Below are positions 27,575 through 35,434 of a stretch of 42,826 nucleotides of DNA, piece after piece. The number at the start of each line of letters is the position of its first letter. Position 1 is the first letter of the stretch. This DNA comes from Acidithrix ferrooxidans. Lineage in GTDB: Bacteria; Actinomycetota; Acidimicrobiia; Acidimicrobiales; Acidimicrobiaceae. The notes below the pieces were generated by a model. The model had not been told where the DNA came from and made no database searches. It was given only the letters and a program-made list of their open reading frames with translations. The stretch covers positions 1 to 42,826 of the forward strand of contig NZ_JXYS01000083.1 of the NCBI RefSeq assembly GCF_000949295.1. Reading direction: 5' to 3'. Position numbers and translations under genes: made by a program.

Positions 27575-27684
27575 GATGTTTACTCTGTGTCGTTCACCGC
27601 ATCATCGCTTGGTGGTGTTTTGGCGGTATAAAGTTTTTCGAGCGATTATGATTGATTGTCGCTAATTTAGTCAGGAGAGACGTA

Positions 27685-28029
27685 GTGAAGCCGACCGATT
27701 TAATCGATGTTGATAGCCTAAAGGCTGATAGGCCCAAATTTTCCCAAGGGGATACGGTCAAGGTACACGTGCGAGTTGTAGAGGGAAGCCGCGAGCGTGT
27801 TCAGGTCTTTCAAGGTGTTGTTATCTCCAAAAGAGGCGGAAGCGTCCATGAGACCTTCACGGTTCGTAAGGTAAGTTTCGGCGTGGGTGTCGAGAGGACT
27901 TTTCCTCTTCACTCTCCAATTATTGCTAAGATTGAGTTGGTTTCGAGAGGTGACGTTCGTCGCGCTAAGCTCTTTTACCTTCGTGATCGAATTGGTAAGG
28001 CTGCCAAGATCAAAGAGAAGCGCGATTAA
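27685..28029 (+). CDS. rplS: 50S ribosomal protein bL19
   Basis: 114 residues from GTG 27685, preferred because AGGAG lies seven bases upstream and the length and N-terminus ([10 protein letters not shown]) match the family. The TTG at 27652 would add 11 residues. Conserved regions include [20 protein letters not shown] and [13 protein letters not shown]. bL19 sits at the subunit interface. In many Actinobacteria lepB and rnhB follow; here they are missing and the DUF2469 gene comes next. Confidence 0.96.
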   Translation: MKPTDLIDVDSLKADRPKFSQGDTVKVHVRVVEGSRERVQVFQGVVISKRGGSVHETFTVRKVSFGVGVERTFPLHSPIIAKIELVSRGDVRRAKLFYLRDRIGKAAKIKEKRD

Positions 28030-28204
28030 TATCCCTTGGGAGATATTGATGCTCCTAAAGGAAGACTCCTTTATTTCAAACGTCCAACTCGATGGCGCTA
28101 TGGCGCTCAGTTGTGTTGGCGAGTCTCGATTGTCTTTTCATGAATTTTTGGAATGACACTAGGATCGCTAGTGAGCCAATCCGATCTGACATTGAGGAAG
28201 AGAT

Positions 28205-28504
28205 ATGAGTGCTGAGGAACTAGAAAAGTTTGAGTCTGAAGTAGAGCTAGCTCTGTACCAAGAGTACAGAGCTGTTTTGCCTATGTTTAAATATGTTGTA
28301 GAGACAGACAGACGGTTTTACCTAGCAAATGAAGTCTCGATTCTTCCGGTCGTATCTGGTTCGGCAATGCATATCGAGGTCAAATTGAAAGACGCTTGGG
28401 TGTGGGATATGTATAGGCCGGTTCGTTTCGTCGAGTCCGTTTCGGTAATTAGTTTTAAAGATGTCAATGTGGAAGAGCTTCCCAAGAAAGAGGCGATTCA
28501 TTGA
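28205..28504 (+). CDS. DUF2469 family protein, actinobacterial conserved
   Basis: 99 residues, ATG start with GAGGAAGAG upstream. It closely follows the mycobacterial Rv2901c pattern, with MSAEELEKFESEVELALYQEY, VVETDRRFYLAN, DAWVWDMYRPVRFV and FKDVNVEEL. Function unknown. The family is almost confined to Actinobacteria, which makes this gene the best taxonomic marker in the window. A perfect 10-bp hairpin followed by GTTTTG lies inside the gene, 45 bases after the start (28249-28273). Confidence 0.93.
   Translation: MSAEELEKFESEVELALYQEYRAVLPMFKYVVETDRRFYLANEVSILPVVSGSAMHIEVKLKDAWVWDMYRPVRFVESVSVISFKDVNVEELPKKEAIH
28249..28273 (+). other. Perfect 10-bp inverted repeat inside DUF2469 gene
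   Basis: AGCTCTGTAC (28249-28258), loop CAAGA, then GTACAGAGCT (28264-28273), followed by GTTTTG. It has the shape of an intrinsic terminator with a short T-run, placed within the first 25 codons. It encodes the conserved ALYQEYRA stretch, so coincidence is possible. Confidence 0.6.
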
Positions 28505-28576
28505 GGTCCGTTGCTTGACTTGTCGCCATTAAGCTCTTAGTCATAATTGCCATATGACGACTGATTCGGGGCTTTA

Positions 28577-29704
28577 ATGGAACAGGCAAAGAACACCAAG
28601 AGCGTTCATTTGGGGCGCCCACAGCAATATCCCGGATCTCCCCTAAATGTCTCTCCCGTATTTTCAAGCACCTATATAGCTGGGGGAGAGCGAATCTACT
28701 CACGCTCTTCTCAAGAGGCCGTAGAGGCCCTTGAAGAGGTGGTAGGGGGATTAGAAGAGGGTAAGGCAGTCGCGTTTGCTTCCGGGCTGGCGGCCTGTAG
28801 CGGCGTCATCGATTCGCTTAGCTTTTTATTTCATCGCCCAATCAGCGTGCTTGCGTTGCTCGGCTCCTACACGGGAACTATTAATCAGTTCGAGGCCAGA
28901 TTTCGATCAGGCCAGATTCTCTATAAGGGCGTTGACGCTTCCTCAACCAAGAGCTTCTGCGATGCTATTGAAGCTAGTAGTGGCGTTGATATTGTATGGA
29001 TGGAGACGCCCACTAATCCTTTGATGTCGATCTATGACATTGAGGCCATCGCCTCTAGTACTCATTTAGTTGGCGGGCGCCTGTGTGTCGATAACACCTT
29101 TGCGACACCGATCTCCACAAATCCTCTTGAGTTAGGGGCGGACGTTGTGGTGCATTCCGCGACTAAATATCTCTCTGGCCATTCAGATGTCCTAGGTGGC
29201 GTGGTTGTCACCAAAGATCGAGAGTGGCACGGATCCTTGGTCACCCTTCGGACCCTAAATGGGGCAATCCTTGGCCCAATGGAGGCGTTTTTAATTTTAA
29301 GGGGAGTCCGGACCCTAGGTCTGCGGATAGAGAGAGCTTCGGGCAATTCTCTATCGTTGGCCAGCTTTTTGGCCGCTCAAAGCCAGGTCATATCGGTGAA
29401 CCACCCATTTCTGGGCGACGAATCGTCAATTGAGATCGCTAAGAGACAGATGCGATTTGGTGGTGGCATGTTCTCGTTTGACTTGGGTCCCAACCCATAT
29501 AGGGCTGAGTTGTTTTGTGAGAGTTTAGAGATCGCTCTTAATTCCACGAGCTTGGGAGGGGTGGAGACTCAAGTGGAAAGACGAGCTAGACAAGATGGGA
29601 AACGAGTGAGCGAAGGATTGATTAGAGTAAGCGTCGGAATTGAATCTATTGATGATTTGATCGGTGATTTTCGTCGTGGCCTTGGTCGTGCCTTTGCTTT
29701 TTAG
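28577..29704 (+). CDS. Cys/Met-metabolism PLP-dependent enzyme (cystathionine gamma-synthase/lyase type)
   Basis: 375 residues, ATG start. Fold-type I PLP enzyme of the trans-sulfuration group. Recognisable are SPVFSSTYI (about 26-34), the FASGLAA phosphate-binding stretch (about 67-73), METPTNPLM (142-150), VDNTFATP (171-178, D172 contacts the pyridine nitrogen) and SATKYLSGHSD (194-204, with the Schiff-base K197). The C-terminus has the RVSVGIES-DL segment typical of the family. It would make or break cystathionine, or act as methionine gamma-lyase or O-acylhomoserine sulfhydrylase; the sequence alone does not decide. Its 3' end overlaps the convergent small gene by 59 bases. Confidence 0.92.
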   Translation: MEQAKNTKSVHLGRPQQYPGSPLNVSPVFSSTYIAGGERIYSRSSQEAVEALEEVVGGLEEGKAVAFASGLAACSGVIDSLSFLFHRPISVLALLGSYTGTINQFEARFRSGQILYKGVDASSTKSFCDAIEASSGVDIVWMETPTNPLMSIYDIEAIASSTHLVGGRLCVDNTFATPISTNPLELGADVVVHSATKYLSGHSDVLGGVVVTKDREWHGSLVTLRTLNGAILGPMEAFLILRGVRTLGLRIERASGNSLSLASFLAAQSQVISVNHPFLGDESSIEIAKRQMRFGGGMFSFDLGPNPYRAELFCESLEIALNSTSLGGVETQVERRARQDGKRVSEGLIRVSVGIESIDDLIGDFRRGLGRAFAF

Positions 29705-29978
29705 TCTTTTTGCGCTTCCGCCCCTTTGACCTATTTGAAGTGGCTATCTTTTGCGAAAGCGCCCGTTTGAGACAACTTTCGTGCCAGTGACGACGCTGTG
29801 TGGGATCAAAGTCGGGAACGACTACAAAGTGGCCGATGCCATGGCCAATCTCATAGCTACATGCGGGACAAAGGTAGATTTTGGACGCTTGAAAAGGCTG
29901 AACTTTGCGACACTGTGAGAGTTGATTTGTTGATGGATCAACTATCCTTCCGATCGGTCCGATGTTGCGTTCGAGCAC
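29646..29978 (-). CDS. Small zinc-binding protein of actinobacterial type, function unknown
   Basis: 110 residues, GTG start, with AGGAAAGG about nine bases upstream. The central motif is YLCPACSYEIGHGIGHFVVV (about 35-54) followed by RRHWHESCLKRAL (62-74). C37, C40, H66 and C69 (with H64 as an alternative) form a probable zinc site. This C-P-x-C ... H-W-H-x-x-C-W/L pattern recurs in short uncharacterised actinobacterial proteins. The last 35 residues are Lys/Arg/His-rich and lie on the opposite strand of the end of the PLP-enzyme gene. The basic tail suggests nucleic-acid contact, which is inference. Confidence 0.7.
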   Translation of the reverse strand: MLERNIGPIGRIVDPSTNQLSQCRKVQPFQASKIYLCPACSYEIGHGIGHFVVVPDFDPTQRRHWHESCLKRALSQKIATSNRSKGRKRKKTKKQRHDQGHDENHRSNHQ

Positions 29979-30076
29979 TGAGGGAGGCCTTTCCTCTTTT
30001 GCCTAAGGTTCCTTAAGACAACTTCAACAGTCTAGGTCCAAGGGGGTTGAATTAAACGTTTTCTAGCTTCATCTCA

Positions 30077-30120
30077 GATTGCAACGTGTGGTTTTGGAGA
30101 TTGCAACGTGTGGTTTTGGA
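30077..30120 (+). repeat. 22-bp perfect tandem duplication
   Basis: GATTGCAACGTGTGGTTTTG plus GA occurs twice with no spacer. Only two copies are present and there is no dyad, so it is not a CRISPR array. Confidence 0.93.
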
Positions 30121-30647
30121 TTTGAGGAGGCGGCCGGTTGTTCTTGTTGTCGATAGTTGCCTTTGCGTGTGGTTTGGAGCTATCTAGGCAGATATCGAGG
30201 ATTTAGATACCCACTTTAAAAAGTTCGCTTCTTGGATTTCGCTTTGTAATCTCGGATTTGTTTTAAATTACCATTTAGGCAGGGATGGACTACGGACAAG
30301 CAATGGTATCCACATCTCAAACAGATAGATAGCGCTTGCATGATTGAATCGCGAGTCCATGATATCTGCTGTTCCTTGATGAGATAAAAGGGGTGGTGAC
30401 GGTCGATGATTTGGTATTTGAGGCAGAAAGCCAAATAATTTCGCATGTGTTTTGTTTGGAGTCTGCGTTAAGTCGAGGTGGTCACAACTCTTCGGTCCCG
30501 GTAGCTTCCTTGTTCTAGCTTCTAAATGAGAAGGTCGTGTTTTGGCCTTGGCGACGCTGGCGATTTAGAAATTCTTTAGCTTTATTGACGACTTGGTGTA
30601 CCAGTGATCTATTTACTGCAAATATAAAAATACTGGTTGTTCTTTGA

Positions 30648-30685
30648 AACGTCCCAAGAAAAGCCCCGGCTTTTCTTGGGACGTT
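30648..30685. terminator. Long perfect inverted repeat, possible bidirectional terminator
   Basis: AACGTCCCAAGAAAAGCC (30648-30665) is exactly complementary to GGCTTTTCTTGGGACGTT (30668-30685) with CC between them. There is no T-run after either arm. It could be a terminator, a protein-binding palindrome or a remnant of a mobile palindromic element. Confidence 0.45.
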
Positions 30686-30786
30686 GCCCCCAAGGTGGAT
30701 CGATTCCGCTCGTAGCTAAGCAAGGCCCCTCACGCCCAGCAATGGTGTAATTTCCAAGGTAGTTTTTTAGCGTACGGTTCGACTTC

Positions 30787-30808
30787 TTTTATTAGGGTTT
30801 TATTAGGG
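30787..30808 (-). repeat. 11-bp tandem duplication just past AIM24 gene
   Basis: TTTTATTAGGG occurs twice in tandem, ending 11 bases beyond the stop codon of the minus-strand AIM24 gene. Confidence 0.9.
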
Positions 30809-30819
30809 GTTATTGTCAT

Positions 30820-31518
30820 TTACGACTGAGGCGGAGCTATATAGGGTTGCAGCGAATGGGCCAAGATTGGAAGTGGCATGGACTGTAACCAGATTTTGCC
30901 GGGTCCAGTCAGTGCTACTAGATGGTATCCGTCGCCACCGAAGAAGATGTTGGAGAGTCCTTGGATGGTTGTCATCTGGAAGGCGACTGTATCTTGAAAC
31001 ATCCCCACATGGCCAGGATGGACTAGCAGACTCTGTCCGGGTTGGAGGTCGTATGTGATTGTCTCCCCAGATAGCTCGATCCAAGCGGTACCGCTGCCCT
31101 CAAGACGTTGCAACACAAAGCCATCTCGCCCGTAGAGGCCCGCCCTAAAAGATTGTTGAAGGCCGATGGTCGGAGTGATTCCGGGTGTGGCGCAGAGCCA
31201 GCCATGTCGATGTACTAAGTATCCTGCCCCTTGGGTAATCTCGACTGGAAAGATATGGCCCGGCATTTTGGCCGCAAAGGCGACGCTTCCTGGGCCATTG
31301 GCGGCACTATATTTGGTTACAAAGAGGGATCCACCTCCGGCCACCCTCTTTATACCAGCAAGAAGTCCTTTTCCTCCTCCGCCTAGCCCGGATGTAGTGT
31401 TCATTGTCATGTTGGGAGTCATCCAGGAGAGCTCGCCGTGTGTTGAGATTATCGATTCGCCGGAATCAAGCCACATCTCGAGAACGGGCATCGTGGTTCC
31501 CTTTATTTCGCTTCGCAT
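30820..31518 (-). CDS. AIM24 / TIGR00266 family protein
   Basis: 232 residues. The first ATG fits the family N-terminus (MxxEIKGTxMPVLEMWLDSGESI) and has GGAGGG 11 bases upstream; the ATG nine codons later has AAGGGA but would cut a conserved strand. Other family features are LSWMTPNMTM (about 31-40), a Gly-rich stretch with GGGGKGLLAGIKR (46-58) and the beta-rich repeats ending LVHPGHVGMFQ. The family forms a double-stranded beta-helix barrel. In yeast Aim24 supports MICOS in mitochondria; bacterial members are of unknown role. It appears monocistronic and is flanked by structured non-coding DNA. Confidence 0.88.
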   Translation of the reverse strand: MRSEIKGTTMPVLEMWLDSGESIISTHGELSWMTPNMTMNTTSGLGGGGKGLLAGIKRVAGGGSLFVTKYSAANGPGSVAFAAKMPGHIFPVEITQGAGYLVHRHGWLCATPGITPTIGLQQSFRAGLYGRDGFVLQRLEGSGTAWIELSGETITYDLQPGQSLLVHPGHVGMFQDTVAFQMTTIQGLSNIFFGGDGYHLVALTGPGKIWLQSMPLPILAHSLQPYIAPPQS

Positions 31519-31807
31519 ATAAGTGCTTTCCCTCCAAAAATTAGCTCACAAGGTCGATCACTAGTTCGGCCAACTTAAATCTAACAAAGTAATTTGTCGT
31601 TTTTGAGAATGAATGATATTTTTCTAGCTTCATCTCGGAAACGGCAGTTGATGGATTTATATCGCGTTGGTAATTAACTTTGGCGGTGACTGGGCGAGGT
31701 TTGAGGAAGGATTGATTTCCGGGTCTATTTGGGTGCGGGGGATAATTGGGTCTCATTTGATTAATTTTTAAGCCCTCGACGGTTCCTTGTGTTATCCTTT
31801 GTGGGTT

Positions 31808-32581
31808 ATGGAAACTATTTTGACAAGCCGAGACAATGAAGGTGTGGTTGAGCTGATTCTCAACCGCCCTGAGAAGAAGAACGCGATCAACAATCAAATG
31901 TGGATGGAATTGCGTAAGACTCTTGTCGCCCTAGAATCAGATGTTACAGCCAAAGTCCTGGTGATAACAGGTGCGGGCGGTGCCTTTTGTTCCGGTGCTG
32001 ATCTCTCTGGCGGCGAGCTCGTCGGTGGTGATGGAATGGCCCGAATGAGGGAGATTAACGATGTCGCCCTCATGCTACATCGTTTTTCTAAGCCCACTAT
32101 CGCTAAAGTTACTGGAATAGCTGCGGGTGCGGGGTGCAATATGGCCCTCGGCTGCGACTTGATAGTAGCCTCCCCTCAAGCTCGCTTCTCGGAGATCTTT
32201 GTGAAGCGGGGGCTCTCGATTGATTTCGGCGGGTCTTTTTTGCTTCCTCGACTTATAGGACTGCATAAGGCGAAGGAGTTGGCCTTTTTCGGTGATATCC
32301 TGAGTGCCCAAGAGGCGTTTTCAATGGGGCTGTTGAACCAATTGATCGACGAAGACGAAATCGATTCTTTCGTTCGTGATTGGGCCCTTCGGCTGGCTCA
32401 GGGACCTCCTATTGCGCTCTCTTTGATCAAATCACTTTTGAACGATTCATTCGACTCAACCATGGTCGGCGCCCTTGATTCCGAGGCTAAATCCCAGGCC
32501 ATTAATTTCAAAAGTTTAGATACCAAGGAAGCTATCACGGCTTTCGTTGAAAAGCGTTCGCCGAAATTTCAAGGTAGATAG
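31808..32581 (+). CDS. Enoyl-CoA hydratase/isomerase family protein
   Basis: 257 residues from ATG 31808; an in-frame start at 31787 would add seven unlike residues. Crotonase fold. The first oxyanion-hole segment ITGAGGAFCSGADLS lies at 53-67 and the second at about 100-112 (KVTGIAAGAGCNMALG). The usual second catalytic Glu region reads GLSIDFGGS (135-143) with Asp139, a form common in actinobacterial EchA paralogues. It would hydrate enoyl-CoA or isomerise related thioesters. The convergent acyl-CoA dehydrogenase gene 138 bases away suggests a shared beta-oxidation or side-chain degradation role. Confidence 0.9.
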   Translation: METILTSRDNEGVVELILNRPEKKNAINNQMWMELRKTLVALESDVTAKVLVITGAGGAFCSGADLSGGELVGGDGMARMREINDVALMLHRFSKPTIAKVTGIAAGAGCNMALGCDLIVASPQARFSEIFVKRGLSIDFGGSFLLPRLIGLHKAKELAFFGDILSAQEAFSMGLLNQLIDEDEIDSFVRDWALRLAQGPPIALSLIKSLLNDSFDSTMVGALDSEAKSQAINFKSLDTKEAITAFVEKRSPKFQGR

Positions 32582-32719
32582 TTACGCCAAGCTGGTTTTT
32601 TAATTAGCCCTTTTTCGATAGTATAAAAAGTTAACAAGGCTAATTGATTGCTCATGCTCTGATGGAAGTCGGATCGTTAATCATAGGCATGTTTGAGATA
32701 TTTCTCTGGATTGGTAGTA

Positions 32720-33889
32720 CTATCTTCGGTTTTTATTTCGGTAGTCCCGATTGATCGACTTTGCAATTACCGTCTTTAATATCTCGTTTGTTCCTTCTCC
32801 TATGGCTAATAAAGGGGCGTCGCGATAGAGTCTCTCTACTTCAAAGTCCGTGGAGTATCCATATCCACCGTGGATACGCATCGATTCGAGTGAGGTCGAT
32901 AAAGCGAGTTCTGAGGCGAATAGCTTTGCCATTGCTGGTGGTTGGTCGAGTCGAAGGTCCCGATCGACTGCTTCGCTCGCCCAGTAGGTAAGTAATCTTC
33001 CGGCCTGAATGTTCATGGCCATTTCGGCGAGCTTAGCCCCAATAAGTTGGAAATCGGAGATGGGTGAGCCAAAGGCGCTTCTGTCGTTTGAGTATTTGAG
33101 GGCCTCGTCATAAGCGCGTTGTGAAAGACCAATTCCGCGCGCCGCAACATTTATACGCCCAAGTTGTAACGCCCAAAGCGCTTGGCTCAGACCATGGCCA
33201 GTATTTTCACCTAGCAGTTGAGAGTCGCTTACAAAGAGATCTTCAATTGCAATTTCACAGGTTTCAGGGCCAATGTATCCCAGCTTGTCGATGTCTCTGA
33301 CTATTGAGAATCCCTTGGCTGGTGTCTCTATGAGAAATATAGACATCCCGAGGTGCCTAGGTGTCGCTTTGGGGTCGGTCTTTACGAGGATTGGTAGGGG
33401 ATTTGCGTGGCGCGCATTCGTTATCCACATCTTGGAGCCATTAATTATGTAGCCTCCGTCGACTTTTACCGCAGTTGTATTGATCGCTTGGAGGTCGGAG
33501 CCTGCATTCGCTTCGCTGAGTCCGATTCCTGTCCTTTTTTCACCGCTGGCTAGCTTGGGTAGGTATCTCTCTTTTTGCTTAGGCGTTCCAAATTTGGAGA
33601 TCATTGCGCTCGATAGGCTATGGGTCCCTAGCACCCCAGCTAGTCCCATCCATCCACGTGAAAGTTCCTCAAAGACGATAGCCATCGACACACAGTCAAG
33701 GCCAAGTCCGCCATAGCTTTGGGGGATAGTCATTCCAAAGAGGCCTATCTCGGCCATCTCCAGAACGAGATCTTCAGGATATGTTCTACTCTGCTCAAGT
33801 TTTCGAGCGTTCGGAATTACCTTTTTGTCTACGAACGCTTTAACTCGAGAGCGAAAGAGAAGTTGAGATTCATTTAGATCGAAGTCCAT
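32720..33889 (-). CDS. Acyl-CoA dehydrogenase
   Basis: 389 residues, standard length. FAD flavoprotein. Signature 1 is seen as GIGLSEANAGSDL (121-133) and signature 2 around QLIGAKLAEMAMNIQAGRLL (281-300). The catalytic base is E365 in AIGEGTNEIL, the position used by short- and medium-chain enzymes. MRIHGGYGY (337-345) is also conserved. It oxidises acyl-CoA to trans-2-enoyl-CoA and passes electrons to ETF. The convergent enoyl-CoA hydratase would act on the product. The chain-length preference cannot be read from the sequence. Confidence 0.93.
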   Translation of the reverse strand: MDFDLNESQLLFRSRVKAFVDKKVIPNARKLEQSRTYPEDLVLEMAEIGLFGMTIPQSYGGLGLDCVSMAIVFEELSRGWMGLAGVLGTHSLSSAMISKFGTPKQKERYLPKLASGEKRTGIGLSEANAGSDLQAINTTAVKVDGGYIINGSKMWITNARHANPLPILVKTDPKATPRHLGMSIFLIETPAKGFSIVRDIDKLGYIGPETCEIAIEDLFVSDSQLLGENTGHGLSQALWALQLGRINVAARGIGLSQRAYDEALKYSNDRSAFGSPISDFQLIGAKLAEMAMNIQAGRLLTYWASEAVDRDLRLDQPPAMAKLFASELALSTSLESMRIHGGYGYSTDFEVERLYRDAPLLAIGEGTNEILKTVIAKSINRDYRNKNRR

Positions 33890-34051
33890 CTAATGACTCT
33901 AGATTACCGGAGCTCTCGAATTTAATTTGTAGATCGATTTTGTCTAAATGATCTTTTTCAAGCAGTGCAACTCTAACTCTGGGATCAGATTGGGGTCATC
34001 TTCGAGTATCGAGATGACCTGCTTTTTAGCTCTTGATAAAGACGTGAGATT

Positions 34052-35434
34052 TTATGCAGCGACGGTGCGACGCAGCAAAGCTTGAATGACATTGTGCTCT
34101 CCATGGAAGTTCGATATGAGTATTTGGCGCAACTGTAGTCGGATCGATTCAGAGTAGTCACACTCTTCGAGAATGCTAATGGTCAACTCTTCAATCTCAT
34201 CGGTTAGTTTAGGATGTCGACACAGTAATCCAGTTAAAGTAAATTTCACATGTAAGCTCGTTTTGTATTTATTGCGAGCAATTAATTCAGCAAAGAGAGC
34301 GATATTGCTCGGATGGCTATGGGAAAATTCATTAATAGCTACGTCGGTTTGGGGCACATTTGTGTTTCTTAATTGATGTCGAATTGATTCTGGAATTTGT
34401 TCATTTGAGAGAAAAGATACCCATGCATAGTTCGGTTGGTTCTCTATCGCATCAGCCATTTCTTCAGGTATGTAATAAAAAGGGGAGTGGCTATTTGTAG
34501 TCGATATCCTTCGCACTGAGGAATCGCGATCGTCAATGATTTTTGTAAATATTGGTAGAGGTAGAGCCGAGTTTTGGGCTAGACGGTACCGTACCACGTA
34601 ATCCTCCTCCTCTAGCAATTGGAGCATTGTAGGATGTGGGGTGCGCGGGTTCAAGGCGATCGCGGATCTCACAGAGGCTAATGGATCGGTGGCGAGTTTG
34701 ACAATGACCTCATTTTTTGCAAAGACCGATCTCCCTAAGGCATACCTAACTCTCCAGTCAGCATCTTCGGCGAGCTTAAATTGAAGTTGAAGTTCCGCGC
34801 CGGGGTTGTTTGCGATCGTTATTTTGGTGTCGGCTGTTTCGGTAGCAATAATCGCTTCTAGAATCTCGCCGGGAACAGAGGGGTTTTTTGCCAGTCGCCG
34901 TTCGGCTGAACCCTTGTCACGTTTGAAAATTCTCTCTAGATACTTTTTAGGAGTGGCTGGATTTTCAGCTAAAAAGCCACGCAGTTCGGGTGTTGATTCG
35001 AGATAAAGTTCCACTAGCGTTTCAGGTGGCGTGTTTGGGTTGCCAGCAACGGCTACTCGTACCGCGCGATGAGGTGATTGTGCCAGGAAATTGAGCGTTT
35101 CGACGGTGTTGTAACGACTGGACGCTATTTCGCAAAGGTATTTAGCATTATTGATCCGAGCTAGTGCTTCTAGGTCTATCTCCTTCTTTTTTCTGGTGGA
35201 TTCCAGCGCAGCCCGTCCTTGAGAGAACGTGGTGAGGAATTCATACACTCGGTTATCGGGAGGTATATCAGCATTGATTGAAAGTACTTCTTTTACTTCG
35301 TTTGGGGTAAAGCCAGCATCTAAGCAACGATTGATGACGTCATTAGTTGAATGGGCTTGCATTCGACACCGATAGTGGTGCTCTCGGGAGAGGTTAAGGT
35401 CGCAATCGGTGTCCCAGAGTTCGTAGCATTTCAT
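34052..35434 (-). CDS. LRV (leucine-rich repeat variant) protein with N-terminal Cys cluster
   Basis: 460 residues. About seven or eight repeats of 24-26 residues run from about 108 to 320, each with a pattern like NPxTPxxxLxxLxxDxxxxVRxxLAx (for example NPNTPPETLVEL, NPATPKKYLERI, NPSVPGEILEAI, NPRTPHPTMLQL). This is the LRV solenoid first described in an Azotobacter Fe-S protein. The N-terminus has C3, C11 and C23, with C37 and C101 further on, and could hold a metal or Fe-S centre, though the spacing is not the textbook one. The C-terminal 140 residues are helical and unrecognised. Its ATG overlaps the upstream unknown gene's stop (ATGA), so the two are coupled. Probably a protein-binding scaffold. 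Confidence 0.75.
   Translation of the reverse strand: MKCYELWDTDCDLNLSREHHYRCRMQAHSTNDVINRCLDAGFTPNEVKEVLSINADIPPDNRVYEFLTTFSQGRAALESTRKKKEIDLEALARINNAKYLCEIASSRYNTVETLNFLAQSPHRAVRVAVAGNPNTPPETLVELYLESTPELRGFLAENPATPKKYLERIFKRDKGSAERRLAKNPSVPGEILEAIIATETADTKITIANNPGAELQLQFKLAEDADWRVRYALGRSVFAKNEVIVKLATDPLASVRSAIALNPRTPHPTMLQLLEEEDYVVRYRLAQNSALPLPIFTKIIDDRDSSVRRISTTNSHSPFYYIPEEMADAIENQPNYAWVSFLSNEQIPESIRHQLRNTNVPQTDVAINEFSHSHPSNIALFAELIARNKYKTSLHVKFTLTGLLCRHPKLTDEIEELTISILEECDYSESIRLQLRQILISNFHGEHNVIQALLRRTVAA

Larger units (their letters stand above)
29979..30819. other. Non-coding gap of 840 bases with repeats and palindrome
   Basis: No gene recognised. It contains a 22-bp tandem duplication (30077-30120), an 18-bp perfect inverted repeat (30648-30685) and an 11-bp tandem duplication (30787-30808). 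Confidence 0.5.

Noticed and set aside
30077-30120. 22-bp duplication as a minimal CRISPR or attachment site
   Set aside because: Two contiguous copies, no spacer, no integrase or cas gene nearby.
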